This document shows, in pieces, positions 22,060 to 35,989 of a stretch of DNA of 64,000 nt. The notes below the pieces were generated by a model. That model was not told the origin of the DNA, did not search any database, and worked only from the letters and a program-made list of their open reading frames with translations. The translations under genes were made by a program, and so were the position numbers. Position 1 is the stretch's first letter, and every line of letters starts with the position of its first letter. The stretch spans positions 244,073-308,072 of the forward strand of contig FJUW01000057.1 in assembly GCA_900074885.1 (NCBI GenBank), written 5' to 3'. Source of the DNA: Rhynchosporium graminicola (taxonomy: Eukaryota; Ascomycota; Leotiomycetes; Helotiales; Ploettnerulaceae).

Positions 22060-23711
22060 CTCAGGGACGTTGAGTCTTTGTCGTTTCCTTAAAGTAAATT
22101 CAATGTGGATCAATAAAAACATTCCCTTAGGCTACTAGGATGACCCTGAATACTATAGCTAAGAAGAGATTTAGTGAATCGGATAATGAGGTTAATAACG
22201 TATCTTCTTACAACCATTGACAGGACGTGTTCTCCTACGTAACACAGGCAATTTTCAATTGATTGATAGAGGACTCGGAGAGGGAATAGCGCTTCTCGCG
22301 TAATCTCGCTTAATTACCAAAACTTCTTGACTTTGAAATAAGTAAATACAAATGTGGGTTGACGATAAAGGTAGGTACTACGATGTATTCGATTGTAAAA
22401 TAAGCCAATTGGCTTAAATCGTAATGAGGCTCCCGTAATATTGTTACTTATTGTATACTCTAACGTGCTTCTTCAATCGCTTGTTCAAGGTAGACTTGAC
22501 AGATATCGTAGCCACTTCTATAACGGTCATATGTGTATCGTATAAATGACATGAGGTTTCTATGATAATGCGATGTAAGTTTCTGACACGTCATGCACTG
22601 GCGTCTTGCAGGCGTACGTGTTAGTTGTGCGGAGTGGCGACTTGTAGAGAGGTGCAATCCCAAACTCCAGAAAATTGACATTTTTCCACATGAGCGATGG
22701 AGGTTTGTGAGTGAATGCAAGACTTGGTGTACACGAGTACTCTTTATTTTGCGCGAAGAGCCATTGCAATTACTTCTCTTTAAATATTTCTTCCTCTTAC
22801 TCCTTGTCTATCTACTCACTACCTCATCTTATGTGGCGGCCGACATTATCTGCGGCAAACCGTGTTCCAGTGGCGAGCTCACCGCTGACCATGCTATACA
22901 CTACTTACATCTGGATTCCAATATCTACTGTATGATAAAGAACTCCTATTCAAAGCATGCCGCACCAGCAGAGTTTTCTTTCAGATCGCAGCGCAGTAGA
23001 ACTCACATCAAGCCCAACGTAACATGCTGAGTTCTTAAAACACTAGATACCGCGCCGTGGTTTCTTGGCTGCCGTGATAATTTTGGCTGCCGAGATAATT
23101 TGGCTGCCGTAATAACAGATCGCCCTATGGCTAAGTGCACCGGAGAAATTAAAGGTATAGTCAAAGAAGGGCATCGATAGCCACAAGAGGTGCTCGGAGA
23201 CTAGGTGGTTAAGGCTCAATATCTCCAGAAATAGACTAGCTTCTGAGAATCCTAAGGCCGTCTGTGCCTTATGCGTGGAGAAGAAGATCCCGTGTGTTCT
23301 TGTCGGGGATAACGAACCGGTGGTTATACCTTTGCCTGAAATCCAACGAGGAAGTGCCTCTGCGATGGACAAAGGATATTGGGTGAATTCGCTACTATGT
23401 GTCAAGTAGAGCAGAGTCAATAGCACCAACGAACGAGAGCTCACAAGTATTTGTGACTGTTGTGTGTCTTTATTGGAGTTGTGAACGAACAGGGTCTGAA
23501 GGAGGGAGACAGATAGGGCACTGCACCATTCACTGAAGGATTGTAAGGACCACTAGGGAAATCAATTTCAGTGATCACACATCGGGTTTAATAGTGTCTG
23601 ATTGTGTATACAAGTTTATGATAAATAATTTGATATTGACTACAGGAAGCTACGCCTGACATACTTCCATAGGCAGATCTTGCATTGATCTTTCATACTT
23701 TAATATTATGG
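22060..23711. other. Intergenic region, no supported gene
   Basis: Two open frames of 145 and 133 codons (22593-23030 plus; 23043-23444 minus) have no domain I recognise. The minus one begins with a hydrophobic, signal-like stretch (LVLLTLLYLTH) but lacks other support. A short triple repeat lies at 23065-23116. The right part is the 3' side of the subtilase. Confidence 0.4.
23065..23116. repeat. Triple 17-18-bp tandem repeat
   Basis: TTGGCTGCCG followed by (T/A)(G/A)ATAATT occurs three times at 23065, 23083 and 23100. No function is evident. Confidence 0.75.
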
Positions 23712-26315
23712 CTAGACGAGATCAGCCCAAGTGAAGGCTAGAGAGCTGCCAACGGTGTGCGTCCCATCAGACCAAACCAGTCTACCATGATCCGTCACAA
23801 CTCCCTTGGAAGGCGGGGCCTTCATTGTTACGACCACCTCGAATGTCTGCGTGTCGCCCACGGCCTTGAATGTCAGTTGCTCAGGCTTCACGACTACATT
23901 AATATACTCGTGGTCAAAGGTCAAGGAAGCTTTGTAAGTGCCAGCTCCGCCGACACTGGTGAGAGTCCTGTGGAAGGTGGCGGTGTAGGTCCCAGTCGTG
24001 GAATGAGTATCGTACACTGCCGAAAATGAAGGATAGTTGAGGTCGTATGGGCTGTACACCTTGTGCTTATCGCAGGCGAAATGAGTGCCGGTCACAAGTT
24101 GCATGAATGCATTGGTATTATTGACGGAGCACACGAATTCTTGGTAATCTTGGGTTGTGATGTTGTAGATGAGACCTGGATTGAGAGCAGCGACTGGATC
24201 TACGTGACCATTGCCGTAAGCGAATGGCGTCGCGGCAGTGGAAGTGGCCGTGTCGATGATCGGGGTCGATGCACCCTTCGTATGTGTGTAAGCGGTTGTC
24301 ATTATCGCCGAGCGGACTGCCGCAGGACTCCACCCGGGCCTTCGGGCCATGATGTGTGTAGCGATCCCGGAGAGATGCGGGCATGACATCGAGGTGCCGG
24401 AGATGACGTTGTAGTCCACCCGACGGGTGTCGTCATTCTCGCCTGACGGGCTCGTCTCACGGGTCCAGCCGGCGAGAATGCTGACACCCGGACCCGTGAT
24501 GTCGGGTCTCAGAATTTGGGGAATTGCCCCACTTGGCCCTCGGGAGCTGAAGGAAGCCATTTGGGGTGCGGGGACGCCGAGCCTGTTGGAGCAAACACAC
24601 ACACGGATTAGAGAGGGAACGAACGAGTGACCAAGATATGTAGGTAGACAGGAAGGGAGGAAGGAAGCAGTCAATACACGTGAACGTGAAAAGATAGTGG
24701 ATACGCTCCCGGGTATACTGGAGGATATACTCGAGGAAGGAAGGAGGGAAGAGGAAGGAAGGGAAGGGGAGGGAAGGAACGGAAAGAGCAAGAAATCATC
24801 TCCAGTGCACACTTACTTGGTCCCCTCGAATTGCAATGAAGCAGTCGCTGAGCTCGACTTGGCATATTCCAAGACAGGCGCCCCAGCCTTCACGCCGAGA
24901 GCAATAGCCGGCAAAACGTGCGCTTCGGCGACGAGCCCCTCGCCGTTTTCCGCATTGTTGACCAGGACCATTCCGCGTCCACCGGCCTTCTTGACAACGG
25001 CACCTTTGTTGACTCTCCCGTTGTCGCCTCTCGTGCAGACGACGATCTTTCCAGCCACTCGGGCCGGATCAAGCGTGTCGGGCTTGCAGAGCTGAGCCGC
25101 GGTGACATTCCCGTGGGGCACGGCAGCAGCCGAGCCGAGGATCAAGGGAAGAACCGTGTTGCCCGATAGCGGTTCGATATCGGATACAGAGCCATTGCTG
25201 TAGAGCGTTTGGCCGGTAGAGGTCACGCCGTTCCCCAGACTGACCGTCGCGGGAAACTCACGATCAAGCGTGCTAGCAGCCACGTTGAGTATCCACGGCG
25301 CGCTGTTCGAGACAGTGACGGCATCGGGTCCGTCGTTGCCGGCGGAAAAGGTCGAGAAGATTCCCTTCTGTGCAGCAGCAAAGGTAGCGCGGCTGATAAT
25401 CTCGTCGCCTCCAAAGTCGTCACCTCCACCGAGCGAGGCGGATATCACGTTCACTCCGTCCGCAATGGCACGCTCAATGCCAGCCAGGAGGTCAGAACTA
25501 ACGCAACCGTCCGCCCAGCATACCTTATAGATAGCGAGACGTGCGTCAGGGGCCATGCCTCGAGCATTGCCTGCAGCTTGCCCGAAGAGACTGACGTTGG
25601 CCGTTCGAGAGCCAGCAATGGTCGTTGACGTGTGCGTCCCGTGACCCTCGTCGTCCCTAGCGGACTTGAGGATGGAAGACGCGTTGAAAGTGGCATTTTG
25701 CTGCATCTCAGCCGCTATAAGGCCTTTGTAGAAGTAGGCGGCGCCAATGAGTTTCTTGTTGCAGTTGGCCTTCGTCCACCGCTCTCCCTCATCGCAATTT
25801 CCCTTCCAGTGTGCCGGGATTGCGGGTAAGCCATGATCGCTGTAACTGGGATTTTCAGGCCAAACTCCTGTGTCCAGAACTCCGACAATGATATTCGCCT
25901 CTGCAGCATTTACTTCTCTTTTGCCAAGTGGCATGCCTGCATACTCAACATCTCTTTGTCCGAGTATTCCGTTGTTCTCAGCGATGCCCAGGAATGATGG
26001 CGTATGGGTAGTGTGAAGTTGAAGAACTGTGTCTTCAACTACGGACACAACGTCGGGATGGGTTTTCAGGTTGCTGGCTTGTTCATCCGTGAGCTTCGCA
26101 GCGAATCCGTCCATGACAGTATCGTAGTTGTACAAAACGGTTGCCGGAGCAATGGCAAGTTCTGCCTGTAGGTTCTGTCTCCGGACCAAACCACCTGTCG
26201 CTCCTCCATTGCCGGACGCGAGTTGGACGATGTAGGTCTTCCGCTGGGCTGTGACACTCTGCGAGCAGAATAGACCACAGACGAGCAAAGAGCTCGTCAA
26301 GCTCCGTATAAACAT
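23712..26315 (-). CDS. Plant-like secreted subtilase (S8A)
   Basis: Two exons (26315-24817 and 24582-23712) around a 234-nt GT-AG intron give 789 aa. Order: signal peptide (~1-23); inhibitor I9 propeptide (YIVQLA ... VLYNYDTVMDGFAAKLT ... VVSVVED); peptidase S8 domain with Asp148 (VGVLDTGVWPE), His225 (GHGTHTST), oxyanion Asn327 (SAGNDGP) and Ser564 (SGTSMSCPHLSG); an inserted PA domain (~404-480, KIVVCTRGDNGRV); and a C-terminal Fn3-like domain with DLNYPSFSAV. This is the architecture of plant cucumisin/SBT proteases. Stretches such as YKVCWADGCVSSDLLAGIERAIADG are plant-like and unlike ordinary fungal subtilisins. The triad is intact, so it is probably an active secreted endoprotease. Plant-derived subtilisins are known from Colletotrichum; transfer here is inference. 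It lies between a pogo relic and the RIP-mutated block but is not itself decayed. Confidence 0.92.
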
Positions 26316-27431
26316 GGCTATTGTTGGCCGGGATCGGTCGAGGGGATCAAAGGAAAGTCAATTGCTGATCTCAAAGAGCACGTGGTGTAAGTCTGAAATG
26401 CAGAAATCTATGGGAGCACACCATCCCCAGGACATTATATACACCGCATTTAATCAGTCGTTTGATTTGGGTTTCCATGTCACCTTCTCATTTCATCCAT
26501 ACCTTTTCCTGAAGGTAAAAGATATTGTCAGAAGCAGAGCCAAAGCATAATTTTTCAATTGACAGGTATTGTTTTTAAGGTTAGGCACATTTCATTGGTG
26601 CGGAAATCGCCAGGACACTTTCCTCATCTGAAGCAGCTCTTTCCTCACTTCCGCGCCTGCCACTTCCGGAAGGTCCAAAGACATATTCAGAAATGAAGAG
26701 GATTCACAACCTGGTAGATTTTATGTATAACTGGCAGCGACCTTGGAACTGGACACTTAGATTATTGTGGCGAATTAAAGGATGGAGTGAACTCGTAATC
26801 TCGATGCTCGGTTAGTGTAGCACAAAAGCTTGTTAGATGCTAACTAGGCTAGCCCCCGCCCGTTTTACGAACGACATTTGCTGCCTTTGGGTCGTGTGGA
26901 TTTGTTCCTGCTCTGCCTCTGCCATAGCACGGGCTCGAATTTATCAGCTACTTCTCCTTTGCTTCGTGGAGCTTCTCTTTAGAGCTCTTTAAAGCAATAG
27001 TTCTGTCAGATATCTCGCCGTTGAATCTATACCGGATAGAATCTACACAGGATTATCAAATGTCCTTTGGACCAGGGAGTGTGGATTAGGAGCTCAGAAT
27101 ACGAAAGCATGTTTGATTAGACCCTCCTCTCATCAACGGGAACGAATGCGTGACATAGTATTCCGTTAACGAATGGGCGCATCTTGTACCTGCCTTGGAG
27201 CTTTTGGCTCTTCATAACTCCTATTGCCATTGGGCGCGTAATTTTCCTTGATACCTCTGATTGGCTTTGTGTTGGAGAAGTCATTTATTTAGAGTTTATG
27301 CCCTAAGCCCCTCTCTACTTATTTACGTATGATCCGTTGATGCCCGAGGCAGAATCTACTGCGTACGAAGTGGGAAAATCACACTATTCTTGTCCGTGCT
27401 AGATAACCCGGGTTCTACCCAATCCCAGCGG
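26316..27431. other. Subtilase promoter side and unique spacer
   Basis: This is the last apparently unique sequence before the repeat compartment. The first ~150 bp presumably hold the subtilase promoter. Only short frames are seen; nothing else is supported. Confidence 0.45.
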
Positions 27432-27436
27432 GTACG

Positions 27437-27567
27437 AGAAAAGGTGTGGGAACAGAACCTCTTGAGAAGCGTAGTTATATTGTAGAGGAGGTTTGGAAAC
27501 CTCAGAAAAAGACTATAGAGGTAGAGGTCTATACGCAACTAGCTACTAGAGGTCCAGTGACATCACA
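27437..27567 (-). repeat. LTR (3' LTR in element sense)
   Basis: 131 bp. It differs from the partner at 35990-36120 by about seven substitutions, all G/A on the plus strand, i.e. transitions as RIP would make. Confidence 0.9.
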
Positions 27568-30500
27568 AGTCCACTACCTACAAGTCTCGCCCTCGAGACC
27601 TCTCTTTCGTGAGTTCTAATACGCCATGAAACACCTATAAATATACATCTCGAAAGCCATATACTCCTAAAACTCTCTTCAGATAACTCCCCTTCGAGAC
27701 AGAGAATATCTCTATCTCATATCAGGACCTTATACCTATACCTCTTAACTCTATAGTTAATAACTTCTGAACTTCTATATATATTATTAAACTCCCTACT
27801 CCTGCTGCTATACCCTTAGTATAGAATCTCTAGCTATAACCTCTATTTTTCGACTTATTCTAAGCTCTACTAGTAGAGAATATTTACCTTTCTTAGCTCT
27901 AAGGTTTTAATATAATAGTAGTCTTTCCTCTTATCTATTCATAAGGTATAAGTTTCGCAGATAAAAGGGCTTTATTTGATCGATATAGAAGTATTATAGT
28001 ATAAGTATTCCGTTAAGTTACTATAAGGTATAAGATTTACTATATTCGCTACTTATACCGGAGACCACGAAAGGACCTCTCTAGCTTAGACGCAGTTTTT
28101 ACCTAGCTATAGTATAATCGTAAAGTATAACTATAGAGCTAATTCCTAGATACTGCTTTCTAGATACCCTTAGATCATATATCTCCTTCCGTCTTATTCT
28201 TTCTAGGTATAAAGCTATATTTACCTGTTCTAATTTAGTAGCTTATATCCTAATATACTCTAATACCTTATCTCCCTATTCTTTACTCTCTTTATTATTA
28301 GCTCCCTAAAGCACTTCAGGGAATCCCTATAAGTCTAATTCTTAATGAATCGCTCTGATATAATAGGCGGGAAAGGTAAGGTCCACTTCTAACCTTAGCT
28401 AATACCTATAGTATATATGAAAAGGTAAGTACCTAAGGAACCTAATCTCCCTTAAATTCATTTTAAATACTACCTTTTAGAGCTTAATAATATAGTCAGG
28501 ACCTATCTTAGTTATAGCTTACTAGACTAAATCAATAGCTTTCTCTACTATACCCGTAGACTTCTTAAAGGCTAAGGGTAAGTTAAGCTATAAAATACCT
28601 TTCTTACTAATATAGTTTCTGATTTCTTCCTTAAAGTAACTTCCAGGATCTATATAAAAGCTAATAAGCATACTATCTGTCTCAAATAGCATATCCAGCG
28701 ATACCTTAATATATTCCGAGTTAGCTACTATATAAGGAAAGGCCTAAACTAGCCGGGAGAAGTAGTCTATAATAATAAGAAGGTATCTATAACTCTTAGG
28801 CAGTTATATAAAAGGTCTATAAAAGTCTGCCTTAAGTAATTCTATCGGTATAGAGACTATAATCTAGGAGAGTAGTACTAACTTCTAAGCCGGTCCGTGT
28901 TTCGCGCATTATAGATACCTAGTAATATATAGAGTAATATCCTTAGTGAGTATAGGCTAATAGATACCTCTGAGTTTTCTAGTAGTAATAGTCGATATAA
29001 AATATCCTCTCTTGTTATACGCTTTCACTAAAGCTTCTGTAACTTGTCCTAGTATAAGATAATATTTATATACTCCTCTCTATTTATACTATAATACTTT
29101 ATGCTCCTACTTATATTTCTTATATCAGAGCTCTAGGGATCTCTTCCTTATGCGATCTATACCGTCTGGGTAGATACTATAGAGAAGGAACCTGATAATA
29201 TCCTTATACTAGTATATCTTCTTATAAGCTTCTGAAGAGGATATTAGCTCGACTATTACTAGCTTCGATAACTAGTAAGTCTCCGCAGATAGAGCTTTAA
29301 ATATTTTATAGAGAAGTATATCTTCTAAAACTTGTAATCTAGTAAAGAGTGAACTTAACTATAAAGTTATATCCTAGAACCTCTCTCCTACTATATATAG
29401 GGCAGCTATAAACTCCAGATCTTCCTTCTTACCTCCTGCTTATTTCTCGATATTATCTACTTTAAATATCTCTCTAATAACTTCTAATTTCTTACTATTA
29501 GTCTTCTTAGTACTAAGCTCTAACTCTTTCAGCAGATCTTTATATCTATTAATTCCGTCCTTCTATCTCTAGATAGGTCTAGTAGCGGTCTACTGCTCTT
29601 CTCTAAACCTTATTATATCTAGTCTATCGTAATTATCTCCAGGAAAAATAGTACGTGATAAAGCATCCGCAGTCTTATTTCGGCTGCCGGGAATATAATA
29701 AATCCGTATATTTAATAACCTTAGCTCTGAAGCCTACCTAGTATAAATTCCCTCCTAAAGAGCTAAAGAATCTAGAAAGTAAATTAATAGCTAATAATCT
29801 ATATAGATAATTCCTAGCTTATCTTCCCGTAATATATGATAATATTTACGACTAAACTCTATAATTAATAGGAGCTCTCTTTTATACGTCCTATAATTCC
29901 TTTAGGTTTTAGAGAAGATGAAGCTATTAAAAAGGATTAGTACTATCTTCTTCTCTCCCTCCTTAGATTATATAATATAATATCCTCCTGTATATCTACT
30001 AGTATCTATATATATTTGCACTAGGAGAGTTAGATCGTAGCTGTTTCTCTCTACTACCTTTAAGTACACTTCCTTTAGTAGCTCAAATAATATCGCCTTA
30101 TTCTCTTTCCATCTCTATTCTATATCTCTAGTAAGTCGATTTAATAGTCGAGCAATCTCCGTATAATTCTTTACTTAGGGCCGCGTAATTTAGATCGCTC
30201 CTAGGAATCTTCTAACCTCTATAGTATTCTTAGAAACCGGCTATACTTAGATTCTTAAGGCTCTTTCTAGTTTAATTATTAATTTGCCTTTAGCCTTATA
30301 TAAGGTTCCTAAAACTAATACCTCTATTATAAACAGCAGATACTTCTTAAATGAAAGTTTCAGACTAGACTATTAGAGTCTAGGTAAGAGATAGTCTTTC
30401 AGAAATGTAAATACCTCCTTAAATGTCTTAAAGGCTGCAAAGATATTATCTATATAGAAGAGTAAAGACTAAAGAACTACTCTACCCTCAGAAATAATTA

Positions 30501-33500
30501 GAGAGAATAGCGAGAGCTTAGAGTTATTGAAACCTTTCTCTATTACCTTAGCAGATCTTAGTATATCTCTAAATACTAGCTTTATGAGTTCTGTTATTAA
30601 AAAGGCTGAGCTTCTATACCCTTAAGATATACGTATTAGTTATAGTTAGCTATGGCCTAGTGCAGAGAAGGCATAGATATAGTAGTCGTTTAGGTATAAG
30701 TTTACTAACTAGTAGGCGTGTTTCAGATCTATCTGGATAAATAGGTAATACTTAAGATTACTAAGAAATATAAAGTATTCCGCTATAGAGATTATTAAGT
30801 AGCTAAGAGTTTTCTCTTTAATCTTAGAGTAATTAAATATCACTCTATACTCCCTAGTTTATACCTTAGAGTCTAATCCTTTATCTACTATATATAGATA
30901 GCTATTCTAATCTAATAGCGCTCCGTTAGCTAGGAGTATACTCTTAAATATCCTATACTTAATTCCCTCCTTAATTATCTTATTTAGCCAGGCGAGCTTA
31001 GCTAGTGTATATCTCCTAGCTATATTCTCCTGGACTAGCTTAGAATGTTCTAGGATTCTAGCTCTATAGTAGTAGAGATTAGTAAAGGGTATATCTTCTA
31101 GGCCTATTGAGTTAATATGTCGATATATATATAGTAGCTTGTGAACTTACTTGATTTCTTCTAGTAGTATAACTATACTAAAAGTTAACTAGCTCTTAGT
31201 AATCTAATCGTTCAGAACTTCGTTAGTTACTTCTACTATTAGTAACTTAATAACTCTTCTTTATATAGGGAATACTATAATATATAGTGCCTTCTTATTG
31301 GATTCTGTGGCAATATTCTGTATTTCAGCGTAATTACTATATATTCTAGGCTATTCTGCAGATATAGGTTAATATTAGGATTTCAAGGAGGGCTTAATAG
31401 CTAGATAGTAGGACTAAAGGTAATTACTACGGATTCTCGAGGGTTTCAGCTAGGCTATATCGTTTAAAGATAGAAGAAGCTATAATAATAACCTGGACTA
31501 GGTGATAGCCCTCCTAGTCTCTAGTATATATATAGAAGTAATATCAGCTTAAGTAAATAAGGCCAGGAATAAGCCTACTAATACAGAGAGGTACTGATTT
31601 ACAATAGGCTTCCCTCCTACGGAAGGTATTTAGTCTTTGAAATTTGAAGCTCTAGGAGGCCCTTTCGATACATAGGAAACTTCCGAGGTATCTGCTAAAT
31701 ATCTAAGGTTTTAGGTAGTTCCAAATACCTCTAGATAGCTATAGCAGGCTAGTAATAAGTTTAATATCGTCTTAGGATAGCCTAATAAATCTAGTTTTTT
31801 AAAGAGTTAGAATTACTAGAAGAAGAAGTATTATTAGTCTCTGATTCAGAAGAAGAATCAGAGGCGAACTCGTTATTAGTAGTAGAGATATCCGAGCTCT
31901 CTATAAATTTAATAATGAAATCCGATATATCTTTATTAGATTTCACTTTTAGATATAGAATCAGGTTTAAGAGTATAGATTCTATAAAGAGAGAGCTTTA
32001 AATAGTAGTAGTTATTTCTTTGCTTCGATTACTGCTAAGGGTAAGAAGACCTTTATAAATATCGATCTTCGTATTAATAGAATATAACTACGGGAGCCTA
32101 AGAAGTAAGCTCAGCTCCTTATCGTTTAGACTCTTAGTATCTCTTATAAACGCGTAGACTTTTCACTATATATCCTTTACTCTAAAGTTAAATATAATAA
32201 ACTTAGTAAGTTGATATTATATACTATTAGCTATACTATAGCTAACCCTAGCGTATCTATAAGAGGCTAGTAGAATAGTCTTCAACCTCAGATATTACTA
32301 TAACGCGGGAGATATAATAACTAGATCAGAGCTTTAATCTATAGAATATATACTAACCTTTAATTCTACGATTATAGCCTTGCCCTTTTCTACTACTTGT
32401 ATCTTCCTAGGAACCTTCTAGGCTTTATTAGCTAGATAAACTCGTAGCATAACTTAAGTAAGCTTCAAATTCCTAGTAATAGCTACTAATAAAGCTTATA
32501 TAGATCTAGGTCTAAGTATACTATTCTCAGTCGAAGACTTTAGGTTTACTTTCTTTTAATTATAACGCGTAGATAGCTTACGAAATTACTTTAATATCTC
32601 TAAGGATATCTAAAATAATTCCAGAAGATTTATCGTAATATTAATACTAGTAGCTAGGTCCTTGAAATTAACTAGTCCTAATCCTTCACGCTTAACTATC
32701 TCTCTTAATTATCTCCTTTTCTTCCTATCTTCCTTTATCGTAGACCTTAGTCCAGATCCTTAAGTAACTACCTCTAGTTCCTTAGCTATATCCTGCTCCT
32801 TAGGAATATTAATCCTTATACGTTTCTTATTCCAAGTCCTATATACTACTCTAGTATAAATACCTTTATCTTCCTCCTCTCTTTCTACCTTATTTCCTAA
32901 TATCTCTATAGACTCTACTTAGTACTATAGGTTATCTAGAAGTATAATTATAGCTTTCGCCTTTCCCGCCTTATTACTTAACTTAGTAGATCTAGCTTAT
33001 ATAAATTAATCAAATGAGGTTATTTCTACTGAGCTTAGTATACTGACTCTATCTGAGCTAGAAGCTAATATTACAGATATTATTAATAATAATTTAGAGG
33101 TACTAAAAGGAACCCTATTATTTATAGCTCTAGGTCCTTCGATACTATAAAAGTCTCCCTATAGCTAAGTATATAATACCTAGGTAATAGTTTCTGGGAA
33201 TATAATTTGTTTCAGGTACGTATACTCCTAAAAAGGCAATATAATATTTAGGCAGGCTAACTTAAGGTAGCCGTAATATCTATAGCTGATACAGAGGATA
33301 CTATCCCTCTTAGAGTTATATACCAGGGTCCTATTAATATATGAGTTCAGGCTCTCTCGCGCCGGTCGCAAAAGAGGAATATTAGTAGAAATATTAATAT
33401 TAGTTTATATTCCGTTTCTAGGATATAACTACTATCCGTCGCCTATATTAAAGTTATTTCGATAGTAAGGTAGCTAGTATTACTAAGGTTAGTACCTAGT

Positions 33501-35989
33501 TCCACTCCCAGCTGCCTGCGTTATTTAAGTATTTAAGGTTAGAGGGGCGGTAAGCTGCAGAATCGGCTATAATTAGGGTAGATAAGTAGGTAGGGCACTC
33601 GAAGAATTCTGCTTAGATTAATAGGAGCTCGAAGGATTCTGAGGTAGGCCCGAAGAATTATTTTGCTAACTCGAAACACTAGTATTAGTCTGTACCCTAT
33701 AGGTAAGCGTGTTCTAGGTATAGGTAGCTAATATAATATATATAGGTATTCCTATAGCCTGCGCGATATACTCTTCTAATCTATTAAAGTACTTTCTCTT
33801 CTCTATCTCTTCTTCTACTTTCTCCTGCGCCTTAATTAACTATTGCGATAGATAAAGCACCTTATATATTCTCTATAAGTATAGAACACGTAGAATATTA
33901 TTATTTAAAGTATGAACTCTTAGCTTATTATCTTTAATTCCACGGATAAAAGCTTAAGTAAGAGAGGTAAGGATATACTTATCAGAGGTCTTCTTAGGTA
34001 GTAAAGGTTCTCCTAGACCCTTCTTAATATTAGTAACTCCTATACGTTTAAGGAGGGTAGCAGTATAGTAGTAATAAGAGGTGAGATTTTTATATTCTCC
34101 CTGAATAAGATTTAATACTTTAGCTATAATATCTACCTCCTCTAAGGGCAGTTTATCGTCTAGATACTAAGTTTTAAGCTACTCGATAACTTCTTACTTC
34201 TCTTCTTCACTTATATATATTCTATTTTATATAATCTTTTTTATCCTAGTATCTGATCGGAAACGTCTTAAAGTATCTCTATTAAGTAATATAATAATAG
34301 CTCTAAGATAAGTTAAGGCTAGTAGTATTAGACTTTCTACTTTAAAGTCATAGTCCAGACGGTCTAGCTATTATACTACTAGTATATCTCTATTACTATA
34401 GAAGTCCTTAGCTCTCTTAAATTAGAGTATCTTTATTCCAGATATTCCAGATATATTACCTTTCCTACTCTCCTTAACTTTCTCTCGAGCAGCCTTAATA
34501 TCTATCCTAGAGTTCAATTTCTGCTAAATTCTTTCTTTTAGCTACTCTATTATTTCTCTAAGCTTAGTTTAATTATATATTACGTAGCTTTAATCGAAGA
34601 CAGAAACCTTAAAGACTTATAGAGAAGTTAGTATTTCAGCTACCTCTAGTATTTCTCCTCTCTCCTTTATAATTATATTATCTTAATACGGAAGCTATAA
34701 TAGCTTCGTTATCTATACTAATTATTAGAGGTTTTAGGTTTAAGCTATATTTAGTAGCTTCTTTAGTATTAACAGAGCAGATAATTCTTAAGAAGTTATA
34801 CCCTCCTAGATATTTTTCAGCTTATAATAATAAGTATTAAGTATAGAGCTTATTCCTATTGAATATTTAACCGGTATAAAGGTTTAGAAAATTAGTACAA
34901 ATTCTAGAGACTCTAGTGTATATAACTATATAATTAGTAATTCCCCTAATACGTCGTAGCTACTATATCTTAAGAGTTATAATATCTTCCGGCTAGAAAG
35001 TTAATATATAGAGTTTATCTTAGCTACTAATATAATACTAGATTAGCTCAGGGGAGGCTACGCAGAAGTTACAGGGAAAGGTAGGGTTAGCTTCGAGACT
35101 GCTCGAGCCAAGATAAGGTAAGCAGGCTCCTCGATATTCGGGTTCTCGAAAATTCGAAATTTAGAGAACTTTCGAGTTAATCCCTTTAGTTCTTCATAGA
35201 GATTTATATATAAGGGCTATAAAATAGTATAAGGAGGTACTAAATCTACTGCATTAGATTCTGAAGTTTAGTAGTCAGGGTATATCCTAGTCGACTATAT
35301 AAGTATATTATTTATTAACTCCTAGAAGGAAGAATTAATTTCGTTAGATTCTTTACTACTAAAGTACTAGGTATTATTAATATATTATAGTAATTATAGC
35401 TAGTTATAGTAGTATTATTCAGCTTTTAGTATTAATATTATCTATAGTTAGCTCGAAGCCAGGTTAGCGGTGATATTCTTATTTCGAGGTGAGCTCGAAA
35501 GGGAGATAGCGGGGCCGGTTTATATCACTCGAGGCTCTCGAAGGGAAGAGCTAGGATATAGGATTTCGAGATAATCTTTACCTAGGATATGACTTCTGTG
35601 CCCGGATATAGGGTTATTATCCTTAGAGAAGCTGCAGGTAGTAGATCTGGATACTTCCTTCTACTATTTCTAAGGCCTAGAAGAATCCTGAAATATATAG
35701 GGGTACTTAGTGCAAATAGTCACGTATAGCTAGGAGGGTATATATCCTTGCAATTTAAGGCCTTCTGATACTATAGGATTCTTTATAGATATTCCGTCGA
35801 TATCTGGGGTTTACTAAGGGCTTATGCCCGAAATTTTAAGGCGATCTGGATATCTTAGGCGCTATAGTAGTATTAGGTACTACTAGTACTATTACTATAC
35901 TCGGTAGTTTCTTCTAGAGAAGAAATTAAAGCACAAAAGAATTACTAGTAGATAGAGATATAGCTTGATCTCTCCCTGCGGTAGTCACT

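Noticed and set aside
22593..23030. 145-codon plus-strand frame
   Set aside because: No domain, irregular composition and no homologue recognised. It begins next to a transposon relic and is probably chance.
23043..23444. 133-codon minus-strand frame with a signal-like N-terminus
   Set aside because: A hydrophobic start alone is weak. The frame runs across the triple 17-18-bp repeat and shows no cysteine pattern or domain.
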